This document shows positions 34,046-42,897 of a stretch of DNA of 64,000 nucleotides, piece by piece. The stretch is from positions 1 through 64,000 of the forward strand of contig CAZHIC010000004.1 of NCBI GenBank assembly GCA_964532405.1, written 5' to 3'. The DNA comes from PALSA-1006 sp964532405 (GTDB lineage Bacteria > Pseudomonadota > Gammaproteobacteria > Burkholderiales > Gallionellaceae). The position numbers were made by a program, and so were the translations under genes. Under the pieces are notes generated by a model, which saw only the letters and a program-made list of their open reading frames with translations, was not told the origin of the DNA and did not search any database. Each line of letters begins with the position of its first letter. The first letter of the stretch is position 1.

Positions 34046-35559
34046 GTCGTGCTCCATTCGCGCTTGAGATCGAGCGGAGACCACACGCTCAAGGCGCGGC
34101 GCACTAGCTCGCTGTCGCTAAACGGATGCTTCACGGCGCCGATCTCCTGATAGTCTTCGTGACCTTTACCGGCGATCAGCACGGTGTCCTCTGCGCGCGC
34201 GGCACCGACCGCGCGCGCGATCGCATGGGCGCGATCTTCGATGATCTGACACGAGTCTCCCTCCACACCGAACAGGATCGCGTCGATGATGGCCCGGGGG
34301 CTTTCACTGCGCGGATTGTCGCTGGTGATGATGCACTCGTCGGCCAACTTCGACGCGACGGCGCCCATCATCGGGCGTTTGCCGCGGTCGCGATCTCCGC
34401 CGCAGCCGAACACGCAGATGATTCTGCCACCCGAAGGGGCGGTCACTTCGCGCAGCGCTTGCAATACTTTTTCCAGCGCATCCGGCGTGTGCGCATAATC
34501 GACCACGACGGTCGGCTTGTCTTTGCCGCCCAGCGTCTGCATCCGCCCTGCGACGGCTTTTTGTTGCGCCAATTCCTGCGCTGCGGCGGACAATTCAACG
34601 CCGCTGACCAATAGCACGGCCAAAGTACCGAGCAAGTTGGCGGCATTAAAGCGCCCGACCTGTTTGCTATGCAGCTCCGCCCCGCCCCAACTGGAGTGGA
34701 TATGCAGATCCATACCCTGCGCATTCATGTGCAGGTCGCTGCCGAAGACCATACGGATGCCGAGACGCTCGGCCAGCTGCAAGGCGTCCTCATTCAAGCC
34801 ATACCCGACGACCTCGACAGCGGCATCGCGCAGTGCTTCGACCAATTCGGCACCGAAGGCATCATCCAGGTTCAGCACGGCATATTTGAGATGCGCCCAG
34901 TCAAACAGACGACGCTTGGCCGCCGCATAGCTGTGCATGTCGCCGTGATAGTCGAGATGATCGCGGCTCAAATTGGTCAGCAGCGCGACATCGTAATGCA
35001 CGCCGTTCACGCGCCCCTGAGCCAAGGCATGCGAGGACACCTCCATCGCCGCCGCCTGCGCTCCCTGTTGCACATAGCTATTCAGCAAACCGTGCACGCA
35101 GATCGCATCCGGCGTGGTGTTCAAAGCGGGCTGCAACGCACCGGGAAAGCCGTTACCCAAAGTTCCCATCAATGCGCTCTTGCGCCCCAACTCGTTCAGC
35201 GCGCGCGCGATCCAGTGACTGCAAGTGGTTTTGCCGTTGGTTCCGGTCACGCCCACCATCCATAATTTTCTGGAGGGCGAAGCATAGACATGATCGGCCA
35301 ACGCGCCCGCCTGCTGACGCAACTCGGCGATAGCCAGATTCGGCACCTGCCATGACTCATCCCAAACGAAATTCTTTGCTTCCCATATCACCGCATTCGC
35401 TCCGCTGGCGATGGCTTGCGCGATGAACTGGCGACCGTCCGCCTGTGCGCCGGGATACGCCACGAAGGTGTCGCCCGGTTTCACCAGACGGCTATCGGTT
35501 TCCATACGCGTGATGGTCACGCCCAACGCATCCAGCGATTCGGGACGAAAGCAGTTCAT
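34042..35559 (-). CDS. murE: UDP-MurNAc-L-alanyl-D-glutamate--meso-DAP ligase MurE
   Basis: A 505-residue ligase adding the third amino acid. The ATP site VGVTGTNGKTTCSHW and the ATDSR-like N-terminal METDSRLVKPGDTF are seen. The specificity loop TSDNPRSESP carries DNPR, the motif of meso-diaminopimelate enzymes. Both ends overlap neighbours by four bases (ATGA), continuing the coupled chain. Confidence 0.97.
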   Translation of the reverse strand: MNCFRPESLDALGVTITRMETDSRLVKPGDTFVAYPGAQADGRQFIAQAIASGANAVIWEAKNFVWDESWQVPNLAIAELRQQAGALADHVYASPSRKLWMVGVTGTNGKTTCSHWIARALNELGRKSALMGTLGNGFPGALQPALNTTPDAICVHGLLNSYVQQGAQAAAMEVSSHALAQGRVNGVHYDVALLTNLSRDHLDYHGDMHSYAAAKRRLFDWAHLKYAVLNLDDAFGAELVEALRDAAVEVVGYGLNEDALQLAERLGIRMVFGSDLHMNAQGMDLHIHSSWGGAELHSKQVGRFNAANLLGTLAVLLVSGVELSAAAQELAQQKAVAGRMQTLGGKDKPTVVVDYAHTPDALEKVLQALREVTAPSGGRIICVFGCGGDRDRGKRPMMGAVASKLADECIITSDNPRSESPRAIIDAILFGVEGDSCQIIEDRAHAIARAVGAARAEDTVLIAGKGHEDYQEIGAVKHPFSDSELVRRALSVWSPLDLKREWSTT

Positions 35560-37292
35560 ACTTCCTCCGCGATCAGATCAGCCGGCGTGGGCTGCATCAC
35601 ATTATCGAGCGGCGCATCGTTGGGCACATTGAGCAGGCGCAGTGCGGCGCCCATCACGTTGCTAAATGCGGGTGCCGCGACTTGCCCGCCGTAATATTCC
35701 GCGCCGCTTGGCTCATTGATCATCACCGCAACGATCAGGCGCGGATTGGATGCCGGCGCCAAACCTACAAACGAGGCGACGTATTTGTTTACATATTTCC
35801 CCCCTTCGAGTTTATGCGCCGTGCCGGTCTTGCCTGCGACACGGTAGCCGGTGATTTGCGCCAGCGGTGCGGTGCCACCCGGCCTCACCACCGTCTCCAG
35901 CATGTCGCGCACGGCGTGTGCCGTCGTAGCCGAATAGACTTGCGTGCCTACTGTCGGAGTTTCCTGCTTGAGCAACGTCACCGTTTTCAATACTCCGTCG
36001 TTGGCGAATACGGTATAGGCGCGCGCCAATTGCAGCAGATTCACGGAAATTCCGTTGCCATACGACATGGTGGCCTGCTCGATAGGCTTCCACTTGGCAA
36101 AATCGCGCAGCTTGCCCGCCGCCTCACCGGGAAACTCGCAGCCGGTCTGCGACCCGAAACCGTTTTCATTCAGACTGTGCCAAAATTGCTCCGGCTTCAT
36201 GGACAGCGCGATCTTGGATGCGCCGACGTTGCTGGATTTCTGTATCACTTGCGCCACCGTGAGAAATGCTTCGGGATGGGTATCGTGTATTTTGCGCCCG
36301 CCCACGGTATACACGCCATGTTCGGTATTGATGAGCGTATTGGGCGTGACCTTGCCCAACTCCAGCGCCGCTGCCACCGTGAAAGGCTTCATGGTCGAGC
36401 CGGGCTCGAATTGGTCGGTCACCACATGGTTGCGCAACAAGTTGACGTTGGGTTTGCCGCGATTGTTGGGGTTGTAACTCGGCCAGTTAGCCAACGCCAG
36501 CACCTCGCCACTCTTGGCATCCAGCACCACGATGGAACCCGCCTTGGCTTTGTGTTGCTCGACCGCCTGCTGTATCTCGCGGAAAGCCAAAAATTGGATT
36601 TTGTTATCCAGACTCAGGGCGACATCACCCCCTTCTTTTGGCGCGCGCACGCTGGCCACGTCCTCGACAATCTGCCCGCGCCGATCTTTGATTACCCGCT
36701 GACTACCCGCTTTCCCGCCCAGCGTTGACTGCAAGGCAAGCTCCATTCCTTCCTGTCCGTTGTCGTCCACATCGGTAAAGCCCAGCAAATGCGAAGTTAC
36801 TTCGCCGCCGGGATAATAACGACGATATTCGCGCTTCAACGACACGCCCGCGATCCCCAGCTGAACCACTTTTTCCGCCTGATCAGGGGGCAATTGCCGC
36901 TTCAAATAGATAAAGTCGCGCGAGGTATCGAACATGCGTTTTCTCAATTCGTCGGCATTCATACCGAGGATCAGCGCCAATTGCATCACCTGTTTCGGCG
37001 TCGCCTCGACATCCTGCGGGCTGGCCCAGATCGATTCGACGGGCGTGCTGATAGCCAAGCGCTCGCCGTTGCGGTCACTGATCATGCCTCGATGCGCATT
37101 GATATCGATCTCCCTGTTGTAACGGGCAGCGCCTTTTTGCTGAAGGAAATCGTTGTGTATGCCCTGCAGATATATCCCGCGCACCAGCAAACCGCCCAAC
37201 CCCGCCAGCAGCAACACGAACAGCACGCGCGAACGCCATGGCGGCAACGCCATTTGTCCGTTCGTTTGTACGTTGTTGCTGTGCTGGATCAC
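35556..37292 (-). CDS. ftsI: septal transpeptidase FtsI (PBP3)
   Basis: A 578-residue bitopic penicillin-binding protein that cross-links septal peptidoglycan. One N-terminal membrane helix (about residues 20-40) is followed by the PBP dimer domain and the transpeptidase domain. The three active-site motifs are present: STMK (EPGSTMKPF), SSN (QKSSNVGASK) and KTG (VAGKTGTAHK). The start is a GTG at 37292 that overlaps the ftsL stop (GTGA). Confidence 0.97.
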   Translation of the reverse strand: MIQHSNNVQTNGQMALPPWRSRVLFVLLLAGLGGLLVRGIYLQGIHNDFLQQKGAARYNREIDINAHRGMISDRNGERLAISTPVESIWASPQDVEATPKQVMQLALILGMNADELRKRMFDTSRDFIYLKRQLPPDQAEKVVQLGIAGVSLKREYRRYYPGGEVTSHLLGFTDVDDNGQEGMELALQSTLGGKAGSQRVIKDRRGQIVEDVASVRAPKEGGDVALSLDNKIQFLAFREIQQAVEQHKAKAGSIVVLDAKSGEVLALANWPSYNPNNRGKPNVNLLRNHVVTDQFEPGSTMKPFTVAAALELGKVTPNTLINTEHGVYTVGGRKIHDTHPEAFLTVAQVIQKSSNVGASKIALSMKPEQFWHSLNENGFGSQTGCEFPGEAAGKLRDFAKWKPIEQATMSYGNGISVNLLQLARAYTVFANDGVLKTVTLLKQETPTVGTQVYSATTAHAVRDMLETVVRPGGTAPLAQITGYRVAGKTGTAHKLEGGKYVNKYVASFVGLAPASNPRLIVAVMINEPSGAEYYGGQVAAPAFSNVMGAALRLLNVPNDAPLDNVMQPTPADLIAEEV

Positions 37293-37570
37293 GGCGTCAC
37301 CTTGCTGGATTCAATACGTATGAATTGGATTTGCTTGCCCTGCGGCATCTGCATCTGCAATTGACGCGCAATCTTTTCTACCCGCGCCGGCAACGCCAAA
37401 GTGCTTTGCTCCAATTGCAATTGCCCCCACTCCACTTCCATCTGTTGCGCTTTGTCTTTCTCAGCCTGCAATTCGACAAAGTATTTGCGTGCCCTGTGCT
37501 GCGAGGTCACCACCCCCAAGGCAAATACAATCGCCAGAGCCAGCAGCACTATGTTCAACCTAACGGCCAT
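37289..37570 (-). CDS. ftsL: cell division protein FtsL
   Basis: A 93-residue bitopic protein: a short cytoplasmic start, one membrane helix (about residues 5-23) and a periplasmic leucine-zipper-like coil (HRARKYFVELQAEKDKAQQME onward, in pieces). With FtsB and FtsQ it forms the divisome core trimer. ATG 37570 is the start expected for the family. The longer frame to 37603 encodes RERVGERGTG, which is translated repeat. The only purine-rich site in front of this ATG (AGAGGGG, 8-14 bases upstream) belongs to the repeat. Confidence 0.9.
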   Translation of the reverse strand: MAVRLNIVLLALAIVFALGVVTSQHRARKYFVELQAEKDKAQQMEVEWGQLQLEQSTLALPARVEKIARQLQMQMPQGKQIQFIRIESSKVTP

Positions 37571-37640
37571 GCCCGTTCCCCTCTCCCCAACCCTCTCCCG
37601 CAAGCGGGCGAGGGAGCGAACGAATCGCTACGCGAGTTTT
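37571..37640. repeat. palindromic repeat immediately upstream of ftsL
   Basis: Begins on the base next to the ftsL ATG and contains CTCTCCCGC/GCGGGCGAGGG and AACGAATCGCTACGCGAGTT. It matches the reverse complement of the element inside murG. It separates ftsL from rsmH and supplies the apparent ribosome binding site of ftsL. Confidence 0.88.
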
Positions 37641-37644
37641 AAGC

Positions 37645-38586
37645 TTATGCACTCAATCCTCCCGTGTACTCGGCCACGCGCAACACCGCACTACGGGCGC
37701 GCGGGTTAACTTCTAATTCTTGTTCCGAGGCGTGTATCGCTTTGCCGATCAAGCGCAGCTTGCCCAAGGGAATCTCGGCGGCACGTATCGGCAGATTGCG
37801 CGGAAATTTGTCACCTTGCGCCATGTCGCGCATAAAGCGTTTAACGATGCGATCTTCCAGAGAATGAAAACTGATCACAGCCATTCTTCCGCCCACCTTT
37901 AAGCTGTCCACACACTGCGGCAACACGCTCTCGAGCTCTTCGAGTTCGCGGTTGATATAAATCCGTATAGCTTGAAAGGTGCGCGTCGCCGGATTTTTCC
38001 CGGGCTCGCGGGAGTGCACATTTTTCGCGACAACTTCGCTGAGTTGCCGCGTGGTGAGGATGGGGCTTTCTTTGCGCGAAGCAACAAGCGCTCTTGCAAT
38101 CTTCCTAGCAAACCGTTCTTCGCCGTAGTCACTAATTACCTCCGCCAATAAGACCTCATCCACCGTTGCCAACCACTGCGCTGCCGTCTCGCCGCGACTC
38201 GTATCCATACGCATATCCAGCGGCGCATCAAAACGAAAACTAAAGCCGCGTTGCGCATCGTCCAATTGCGGCGATGACACGCCCAAGTCCAACAACACAC
38301 CATCCACCTTCGCGCTACCGAGCACGCGCAACACCGCGCCCAAATGCTCGAAACCGCTATGCACGATCTGAAAACGCTCATCGCTTATCGCCCCAGCCGC
38401 AGCGATCGCCATCGGGTCTTTGTCCAGCGCGATCAATTTGCCGTGCACGCCCAGCCTTTCCAGAATCAGGCGACTGTGCCCGCCGCGCCCGAACGTGCCA
38501 TCCACATAGATACCATCCGGCACAAGCTGCAACGCCTCGACCGCCTCATGCAACAACACCGTATCGTGGGACAAGCCCGCGCTCAC
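37645..38586 (-). CDS. rsmH: 16S rRNA m4C1402 methyltransferase RsmH
   Basis: A 313-residue SAM-dependent methyltransferase that N4-methylates C1402 of 16S rRNA. The SAM-binding VDGTFGRGGHSRLIL segment and the family block GVSSPQLDDAQRGFSF are present, as is VISFHSLEDRIVKRFM. The start is a GTG at 38586 overlapping the mraZ stop (GTGA). Confidence 0.96.
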   Translation of the reverse strand: MSAGLSHDTVLLHEAVEALQLVPDGIYVDGTFGRGGHSRLILERLGVHGKLIALDKDPMAIAAAGAISDERFQIVHSGFEHLGAVLRVLGSAKVDGVLLDLGVSSPQLDDAQRGFSFRFDAPLDMRMDTSRGETAAQWLATVDEVLLAEVISDYGEERFARKIARALVASRKESPILTTRQLSEVVAKNVHSREPGKNPATRTFQAIRIYINRELEELESVLPQCVDSLKVGGRMAVISFHSLEDRIVKRFMRDMAQGDKFPRNLPIRAAEIPLGKLRLIGKAIHASEQELEVNPRARSAVLRVAEYTGGLSA

Positions 38587-39029
38587 AGCGTAAATCCCTC
38601 CAACTCGGGCGGCAGATCGCCCTCGTTAAAGCCGGACATCTTGTCGTTCTGCTCCTGCCAGCGCGCTTCGTCCCACACTTCGAATTTATTGCCCTGCCCA
38701 ACCAGCATCACGCGCTTGTCCAGCACGGCATAGCTGCGCAAGGTCGGCGAAACCAGTACACGCCCTGCGGCGTCCATCACCACATCTTCTGCATGACCCA
38801 CAAGGAAACGTTGCAACGCGCGAATGCGCGGATTGAAAGCGGAAAGCTGCATTAGTTTTTCACGGATCGGCTGCCACTCAGGCTGCGGATAAAGCAACAG
38901 GCAACCGTCGGCATCAGCAGTCAACACCAACTGACCCGCGCAATGCGCAAGCAGCACGTCGCGATGCCGAGCCGGTATCGCGAGTCTCCCCTTGCTATCC
39001 AGATTTAGTTGTGCAGCCCCCTGAAACAT
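38583..39029 (-). CDS. mraZ: transcriptional regulator MraZ
   Basis: A 148-residue protein with two AbrB-like MraZ domains, each with the D-x-x-GR motif (DSKGRLAIPARHR near residue 11 and DAAGRVLVSP near 85). In E. coli MraZ represses its own operon by binding TGGG repeats. Matching repeats are present just upstream at 39052-39076. First gene of the dcw operon. Confidence 0.96.
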   Translation of the reverse strand: MFQGAAQLNLDSKGRLAIPARHRDVLLAHCAGQLVLTADADGCLLLYPQPEWQPIREKLMQLSAFNPRIRALQRFLVGHAEDVVMDAAGRVLVSPTLRSYAVLDKRVMLVGQGNKFEVWDEARWQEQNDKMSGFNEGDLPPELEGFTL

Positions 39030-39051
39030 CCGCTAAGCCCCGAATCAATTT

Positions 39052-39076
39052 ACCCACAAAAACCCACTTTTCACCA
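39052..39076 (-). promoter_or_regulatory. MraZ operator: direct TGGGT repeats with 5-base spacers
   Basis: On the - strand the order is TGGTG-5-TGGGT-5-TGGGT: perfect units at 39062-39066 and 39052-39056 and an imperfect one at 39072-39076, each 10 bases apart. This is the spacing reported for MraZ boxes (TGGGN direct repeats with 5-base spacers). The site lies just downstream of the predicted transcription start and about 23 bases before the mraZ ATG, ideal for autorepression. Confidence 0.85.
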
Positions 39077-39085
39077 CTCCATGCC

Positions 39086-39114
39086 ACTATATTGAAAAAA
39101 ATAGGCGAGGTCAA
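39086..39114 (-). promoter_or_regulatory. sigma70 promoter of the dcw operon
   Basis: TTGACC (-35, 39109-39114) and TATAGT (-10, 39086-39091) on the - strand, separated by exactly 17 bases. It lies 57 bases upstream of the mraZ start codon and directly before the MraZ operator. The predicted start of transcription is near 39079. Confidence 0.8.
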
Positions 39115-39278
39115 GCCAAAAAATAGGATTTTTCGTTACGGGACAATGAGTTAGAGCGCTTAGTTAAGATGAAATAAATACACTTAAAAAGCAATAGATT
39201 GCGCAAGTAAGCTAAAGTTGTTTATTACGGAAGGTCTAGCTATTTTAAGAAACTGATACTGCCAGAGGGGACGCTCAA

Positions 39279-39294
39279 CGGGCTGAATAGCCCG
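39279..39294 (-). terminator. possible terminator hairpin after rnpB
   Basis: A perfect CGGGCT-GAAT-AGCCCG hairpin just past the 3' end of RNase P RNA. On the - strand it is followed by GTTGAGCG rather than a T run, so it may be a weak or processing-coupled terminator. The rest of 39120-39278, up to the dcw promoter, is AT-rich and shows no feature I can name. Confidence 0.45.
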
Positions 39295-39302
39295 GCAAGA
39301 AA

Positions 39303-39656
39303 AGGGGTGAAGCCAGCCGGTAAGCCGGGTTCTGTCGTGGACAGTCATTCCTCTAGGCGTTTCGTTACCTGACGCTCAAGCAACCCACCCGCAGACGACG
39401 CGAGCAACGTCATAGCCTGCTTATTTGGTCTTGCTCCAGATGGGGTTTACCCTGCCACTGATGTTGCCATCAGCGCGGTGAGCTCTTACCTCGCCATTTC
39501 AACCTTACCTGATCCGCTTGCGCGGCCATCGGCGGTGTATTTTCTGTGGCACTTTCCATCGCCTCACGGCGTCCGGTCGTTAACCGGCATCTTGCTCTGC
39601 GGAGCCCGGACTTTCCTCCCCGCCCTTGCGGACGCGGCGACTGTCTAGCCAGCTTC
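39303..39656 (-). ncRNA. rnpB: RNase P RNA (class A)
   Basis: About 354 bases on the - strand. The 5' end GAAGCTGGCTAGACAGTCGCC-like start is followed by the universally conserved GGAGGAAAGTCCGGGCTCC block. Near the 3' end AGAGGAATGACTGTCC and ACAGAACCCGGCTTACCGGC are the conserved P4 and 3' partner segments; GAAGC at the 5' end pairs with GCTTC at the 3' end (P1). The ends are placed to within a few bases. A dispersed repeat lies close to its promoter side (39679-39757). Confidence 0.96.
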
Positions 39657-39678
39657 GGCGCGGAGTTTAACCCAGATT

Positions 39679-39757
39679 GTGAAGATGAATCTGTGAAAGG
39701 TGAAAGGTGAAAGGGCGTAATGCCTCTACGTTTCACGTTTCACAGATTCATCTTCAC
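39679..39757. repeat. inverted repeat between rnpB and ppx
   Basis: Perfect 20-base arms (39679-39698 and 39738-39757), with inner GTGAAAG and TTTCACG units like those inside murB. One arm covers the last codons of ppx (NVKMNL and stop). The other lies about 25-45 bases upstream of rnpB, where its -35 region would be expected. Confidence 0.88.
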
Positions 39758-41251
39758 GTTTCTCACCCCCTCTACCACCTGCAGGCTAACCCCCCATTCG
39801 CGCCATTGCTTCGCCTCTTCTTGCAACGCGGTGTCGGTGAGAGGGTTTTGCGCACGCCAGCCCGCCTGAAGGGCGAGATGAAATTTGGTACCGCTGAAAC
39901 GGCCCTGCATCGAGGGCAATTGCACATCGCTGCGATTGCGATAAAACACGGTGGCCAAGCGCAGCGCCATCACTAATGAGATATCTTCTGTGGTGAATGT
40001 GGTGAAAAGTTGTCCGCGCATCTTGTCCAGATTGCCGCGTTGCGCGAGCGCCAAGAGACTCAGCCGATCCTGCTCTTTCTTGGAGAAACCGGGCATGTCG
40101 GCATTTTTCAATATGTAGGCGGTATGTTTGTGAAAACCGCTATGCGCGACGCTGATGCCGATCTCGTGCAAACGCGCCGCCCAGCCCAGAAGACTCAACG
40201 CCACTTCATTCGACTGACCTTCGAGAAATTGCTGCGCCAGCGTCCCGGATAGCCGCGTGACCCGTTCGGCTTGGCGCATATCCACATGGTAACGACGCAT
40301 GAATTGCTGCACGGTGACATCGCGCATATCGTGGTTGTGGAAGCGCCCGAACAGATCGTACAACACGCCTTCGCGCAACGCCCCCAAAGCGGGCAACATT
40401 TGCTCGATGCCCAATTCATTCAGCGCGGCGCACATGATGGCGAAACCGCCAGGCAGCACCGGGATGCGATCCGACTTCAGGCCCTGCAATTCGAGTCGGC
40501 GCACATCCCCCACCCGGATCAATTCAGCGCGCAATTTCTCCAGCCCGTCGCGCGTGATGCCCGCCTCACTGAAACCGTTTTGTTCAAGAATGTCGCACAG
40601 TACGCGCGCGCTGCCCGACGAGCCCAGTGCGACACTCCAGCCCGTCTCCCGATACGCACTCACGATGGTCTGCAATTCGCTGCGCGCGGCGAGCTCGGCT
40701 TGCTTGAGGTTATTTTTGGTGATCTTGCCGTCGGGGAAAAAGCGCAGGCTGTAACTCACACAGCCCATGTACAAACTCTCCAGCCTGATCGGCTCAAGAC
40801 CGTTGCCGATGATGAATTCCGTCGAACCGCCGCCGATGTCCATTACCAGACGCTTTCCGCCCGAATACGGTAGCCCATGTGCCACACCGAGATAGATGAG
40901 GCGCGCTTCTTCGCGTCCCGCGATCACCTCGATGGGGAAGCCCAGCGCCGCTTCGGCCTGCGGCAAAAACTCGGGGGCATTCTTGGCCACGCGCAATGAA
41001 TTCGTGCCCACGGCGCGCACCGCCTCGCGCGGCAAGCCGCGCAAGCGCTCACCGAAGCGCTGCAAACAAGCTAGGGCACGTTGCTGGGATTCTTTATCGA
41101 GAAGCTTGTTTTCGGTGAGGCCTGCGGCGAGGCGCACCGGCTCGCGCAGTCCGTCCAACAGATAGATTTGCTCGTTGTCTACCCGAGCGACTTGTAAGCG
41201 AAAGCTATTAGAACCGAGGTCAACCGCTGCGAGTATGGATTGCTGCAACAC
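39740..41251 (-). CDS. ppx: exopolyphosphatase Ppx/GppA
   Basis: A 503-residue enzyme of the ASKHA fold that removes terminal phosphates from polyphosphate or converts pppGpp. The N-terminal VDLGSNSFRLQVAR and the second phosphate-binding VMDIGGGSTEFI are clear; a C-terminal HD-like region (RRYHVDMRQAERV, AARLHEIGISVAHSGFHKH) is present. The neighbour phoU, 7 bases upstream, fits phosphate metabolism. The last six residues are encoded by a repeat arm. Confidence 0.93.
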   Translation of the reverse strand: MLQQSILAAVDLGSNSFRLQVARVDNEQIYLLDGLREPVRLAAGLTENKLLDKESQQRALACLQRFGERLRGLPREAVRAVGTNSLRVAKNAPEFLPQAEAALGFPIEVIAGREEARLIYLGVAHGLPYSGGKRLVMDIGGGSTEFIIGNGLEPIRLESLYMGCVSYSLRFFPDGKITKNNLKQAELAARSELQTIVSAYRETGWSVALGSSGSARVLCDILEQNGFSEAGITRDGLEKLRAELIRVGDVRRLELQGLKSDRIPVLPGGFAIMCAALNELGIEQMLPALGALREGVLYDLFGRFHNHDMRDVTVQQFMRRYHVDMRQAERVTRLSGTLAQQFLEGQSNEVALSLLGWAARLHEIGISVAHSGFHKHTAYILKNADMPGFSKKEQDRLSLLALAQRGNLDKMRGQLFTTFTTEDISLVMALRLATVFYRNRSDVQLPSMQGRFSGTKFHLALQAGWRAQNPLTDTALQEEAKQWREWGVSLQVVEGVRNVKMNL

Positions 41252-41258
41252 GACCCCT

Positions 41259-41966
41259 CTATGCGCCGACTTCGCGCTCGAACTCTTCCACGCTTACATG
41301 ACGCACATCGCGCCCTTTGACCATGTAGACCACGTATTCGCACATGTTTTTCGCGTGGTCGCCGATACGCTCGATGGCTTTGGCCACGAACAATATTTCC
41401 AGCGAAGTGGAGATGGTGCGCGGATCTTCCATCATGAACGTGATCAGGTAACGCATGATGGAACGAAATTCTTCATCCACCTGCTCATCCTGACGCACCA
41501 CCTGCGCGGCCGCGCTCAGATCAAGGCGCGCAAAGGAATCTAGCGACTTGCGCAACATATCGAGCACGATGTCGGAAGCATGTTTGATCTGGTGGTAACG
41601 CGGGTGACGCAGGCGCTCTTTTTGCGACAGCAGCTTGGCCATGCGCGCGATCTTCTCAGCCTCGTCGCCAATGCGCTCAAGGTCGGTGATGGTTTTGATC
41701 ACCATCATAATCATGCGCAAATCTCCCGCCGCAGGCTGGCGGCGCACGAGAATATGATTGCAGCTCTCGTCGATCTCGACCTCCATGGCATTGACCCGAT
41801 GGTCGTCTTCAATGACCCGGTTCATCAACTCCACATCCCCGGAGATGAGCGACTCTATCGCCAAACGAATCTGACTTTCCACCAAACCACCCATTTGCAA
41901 CACACGAGCCCGCACCGCTTCAAGTTCGGCATCAAACTGCTTGGAGGTATGTTCGGTATTAACCAT
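41259..41966 (-). CDS. phoU: phosphate signalling protein PhoU
   Basis: A 235-residue all-helical protein with two PhoU repeats. It mediates between the Pst phosphate transporter and the PhoR-PhoB kinase system. The conserved stretches ITDLERIGDEAEKIARMA and KAIERIGDHAKNMCEYVVYM carry the metal-binding E-x3-D pattern in each half. It lies immediately before ppx, and the two probably form a small phosphate operon. No pst genes are in this window. Confidence 0.95.
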   Translation of the reverse strand: MVNTEHTSKQFDAELEAVRARVLQMGGLVESQIRLAIESLISGDVELMNRVIEDDHRVNAMEVEIDESCNHILVRRQPAAGDLRMIMMVIKTITDLERIGDEAEKIARMAKLLSQKERLRHPRYHQIKHASDIVLDMLRKSLDSFARLDLSAAAQVVRQDEQVDEEFRSIMRYLITFMMEDPRTISTSLEILFVAKAIERIGDHAKNMCEYVVYMVKGRDVRHVSVEEFEREVGA

Positions 41967-42046
41967 GGCTGTTCCTTATTGGTGTTTTGACTATCGGGGA
42001 GACTATGCTACCGATACGCCATGAATTATTTGTTACACCGAAAAAA

Positions 42047-42712
42047 TTAGATCGTAATTGCCTGCACACCCTCCGGTGTGCCCAGCAACAATAAATCCGC
42101 GCCGCGCCGCGCAAACAGACCGTTAGTCACCACACCAGGCAAATGGTTCAACGCCGTCTCCAGCTCGACCGGATTCAAGATTTGCAGTCCGTGTACATCC
42201 AGAATGATGTTGCCGTTATCCGTGGTGAAACCTTCACGCAACTGGGGATGTCCGCCCAGCTTAACCACTTCACGCGCCACATAACTACGCGCCATCGGAA
42301 TGACCTCGATAGGCAAAGGAAACTTGCCCATTACATCCACCAACTTACTGGCATCGCACAAGCAAATAAATTTCCTGCTTGCCGCCGCGACGATCTTTTC
42401 GCGCGTCAGCGCCCCGCCGCCACCTTTAAGCATGTGCAAATGCCGCGTAACCTCGTCCGCACCATCCACATACACCGGCAGTTCGCCCGCATCATTCAAC
42501 GACAGCACCTCAATGCCGTGACTCTGCAAGCGTTTTGCGGAAGTCTCCGAACTGGCCACCGCCCCGCGCAACTTGTGTTTGATTTTGGCCAGCTCATCAA
42601 TGAAAAAATTTGCCGTCGACCCCGTACCCACACCCACAATACAATCCGCCGGCACATAGGCAATCGCAGCCTGAGCTACCGCACGTTTCAAATCATCCTG
42701 TGACATCGCCAT
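42047..42712 (-). CDS. rpiA: ribose-5-phosphate isomerase A
   Basis: A 221-residue isomerase interconverting ribose 5-phosphate and ribulose 5-phosphate in the pentose phosphate pathway (and Calvin cycle, where present). The VGVGTGSTANFFIDELA loop, YVDGADEV with the catalytic aspartates, and LKGGGGALTREKIVA are intact. Length is normal. Confidence 0.97.
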   Translation of the reverse strand: MAMSQDDLKRAVAQAAIAYVPADCIVGVGTGSTANFFIDELAKIKHKLRGAVASSETSAKRLQSHGIEVLSLNDAGELPVYVDGADEVTRHLHMLKGGGGALTREKIVAAASRKFICLCDASKLVDVMGKFPLPIEVIPMARSYVAREVVKLGGHPQLREGFTTDNGNIILDVHGLQILNPVELETALNHLPGVVTNGLFARRGADLLLLGTPEGVQAITI

Positions 42713-42800
42713 AATATAGTTTCCAATTCAATAATATCGTTTCGTGCTTCGATTATTGCAGGAATTTATGAAATATGAAACCTCAAATTCTGGATACTAC

Positions 42801-42856
42801 GTGGGAGCGGCCTTAGCCGCGATGTGCTTGGGTTTCGCGGCTAAGGCCGCTCCTAC
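42801..42856. repeat. REP-like inverted repeat upstream of rpiA
   Basis: Arms of 22 bases (42801-42822 and 42835-42856) with one mismatch and a 12-base loop. Same GTAGGAGCGG family as the element at 3071-3130, but with CTTAGCC in place of CCTGCCC. It lies between the Rieske gene end and the rpiA start and could act as a terminator for the SUF operon. Confidence 0.88.
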
Positions 42857-42897
42857 ACACACGCCATTTCTAACGAGAAATAAAACACTCAACGCAA

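Noticed and set aside
39470..39736. 88-residue open frame on the - strand
   Set aside because: It lies inside RNase P RNA and the adjacent repeat; the conserved RNA blocks explain the sequence.
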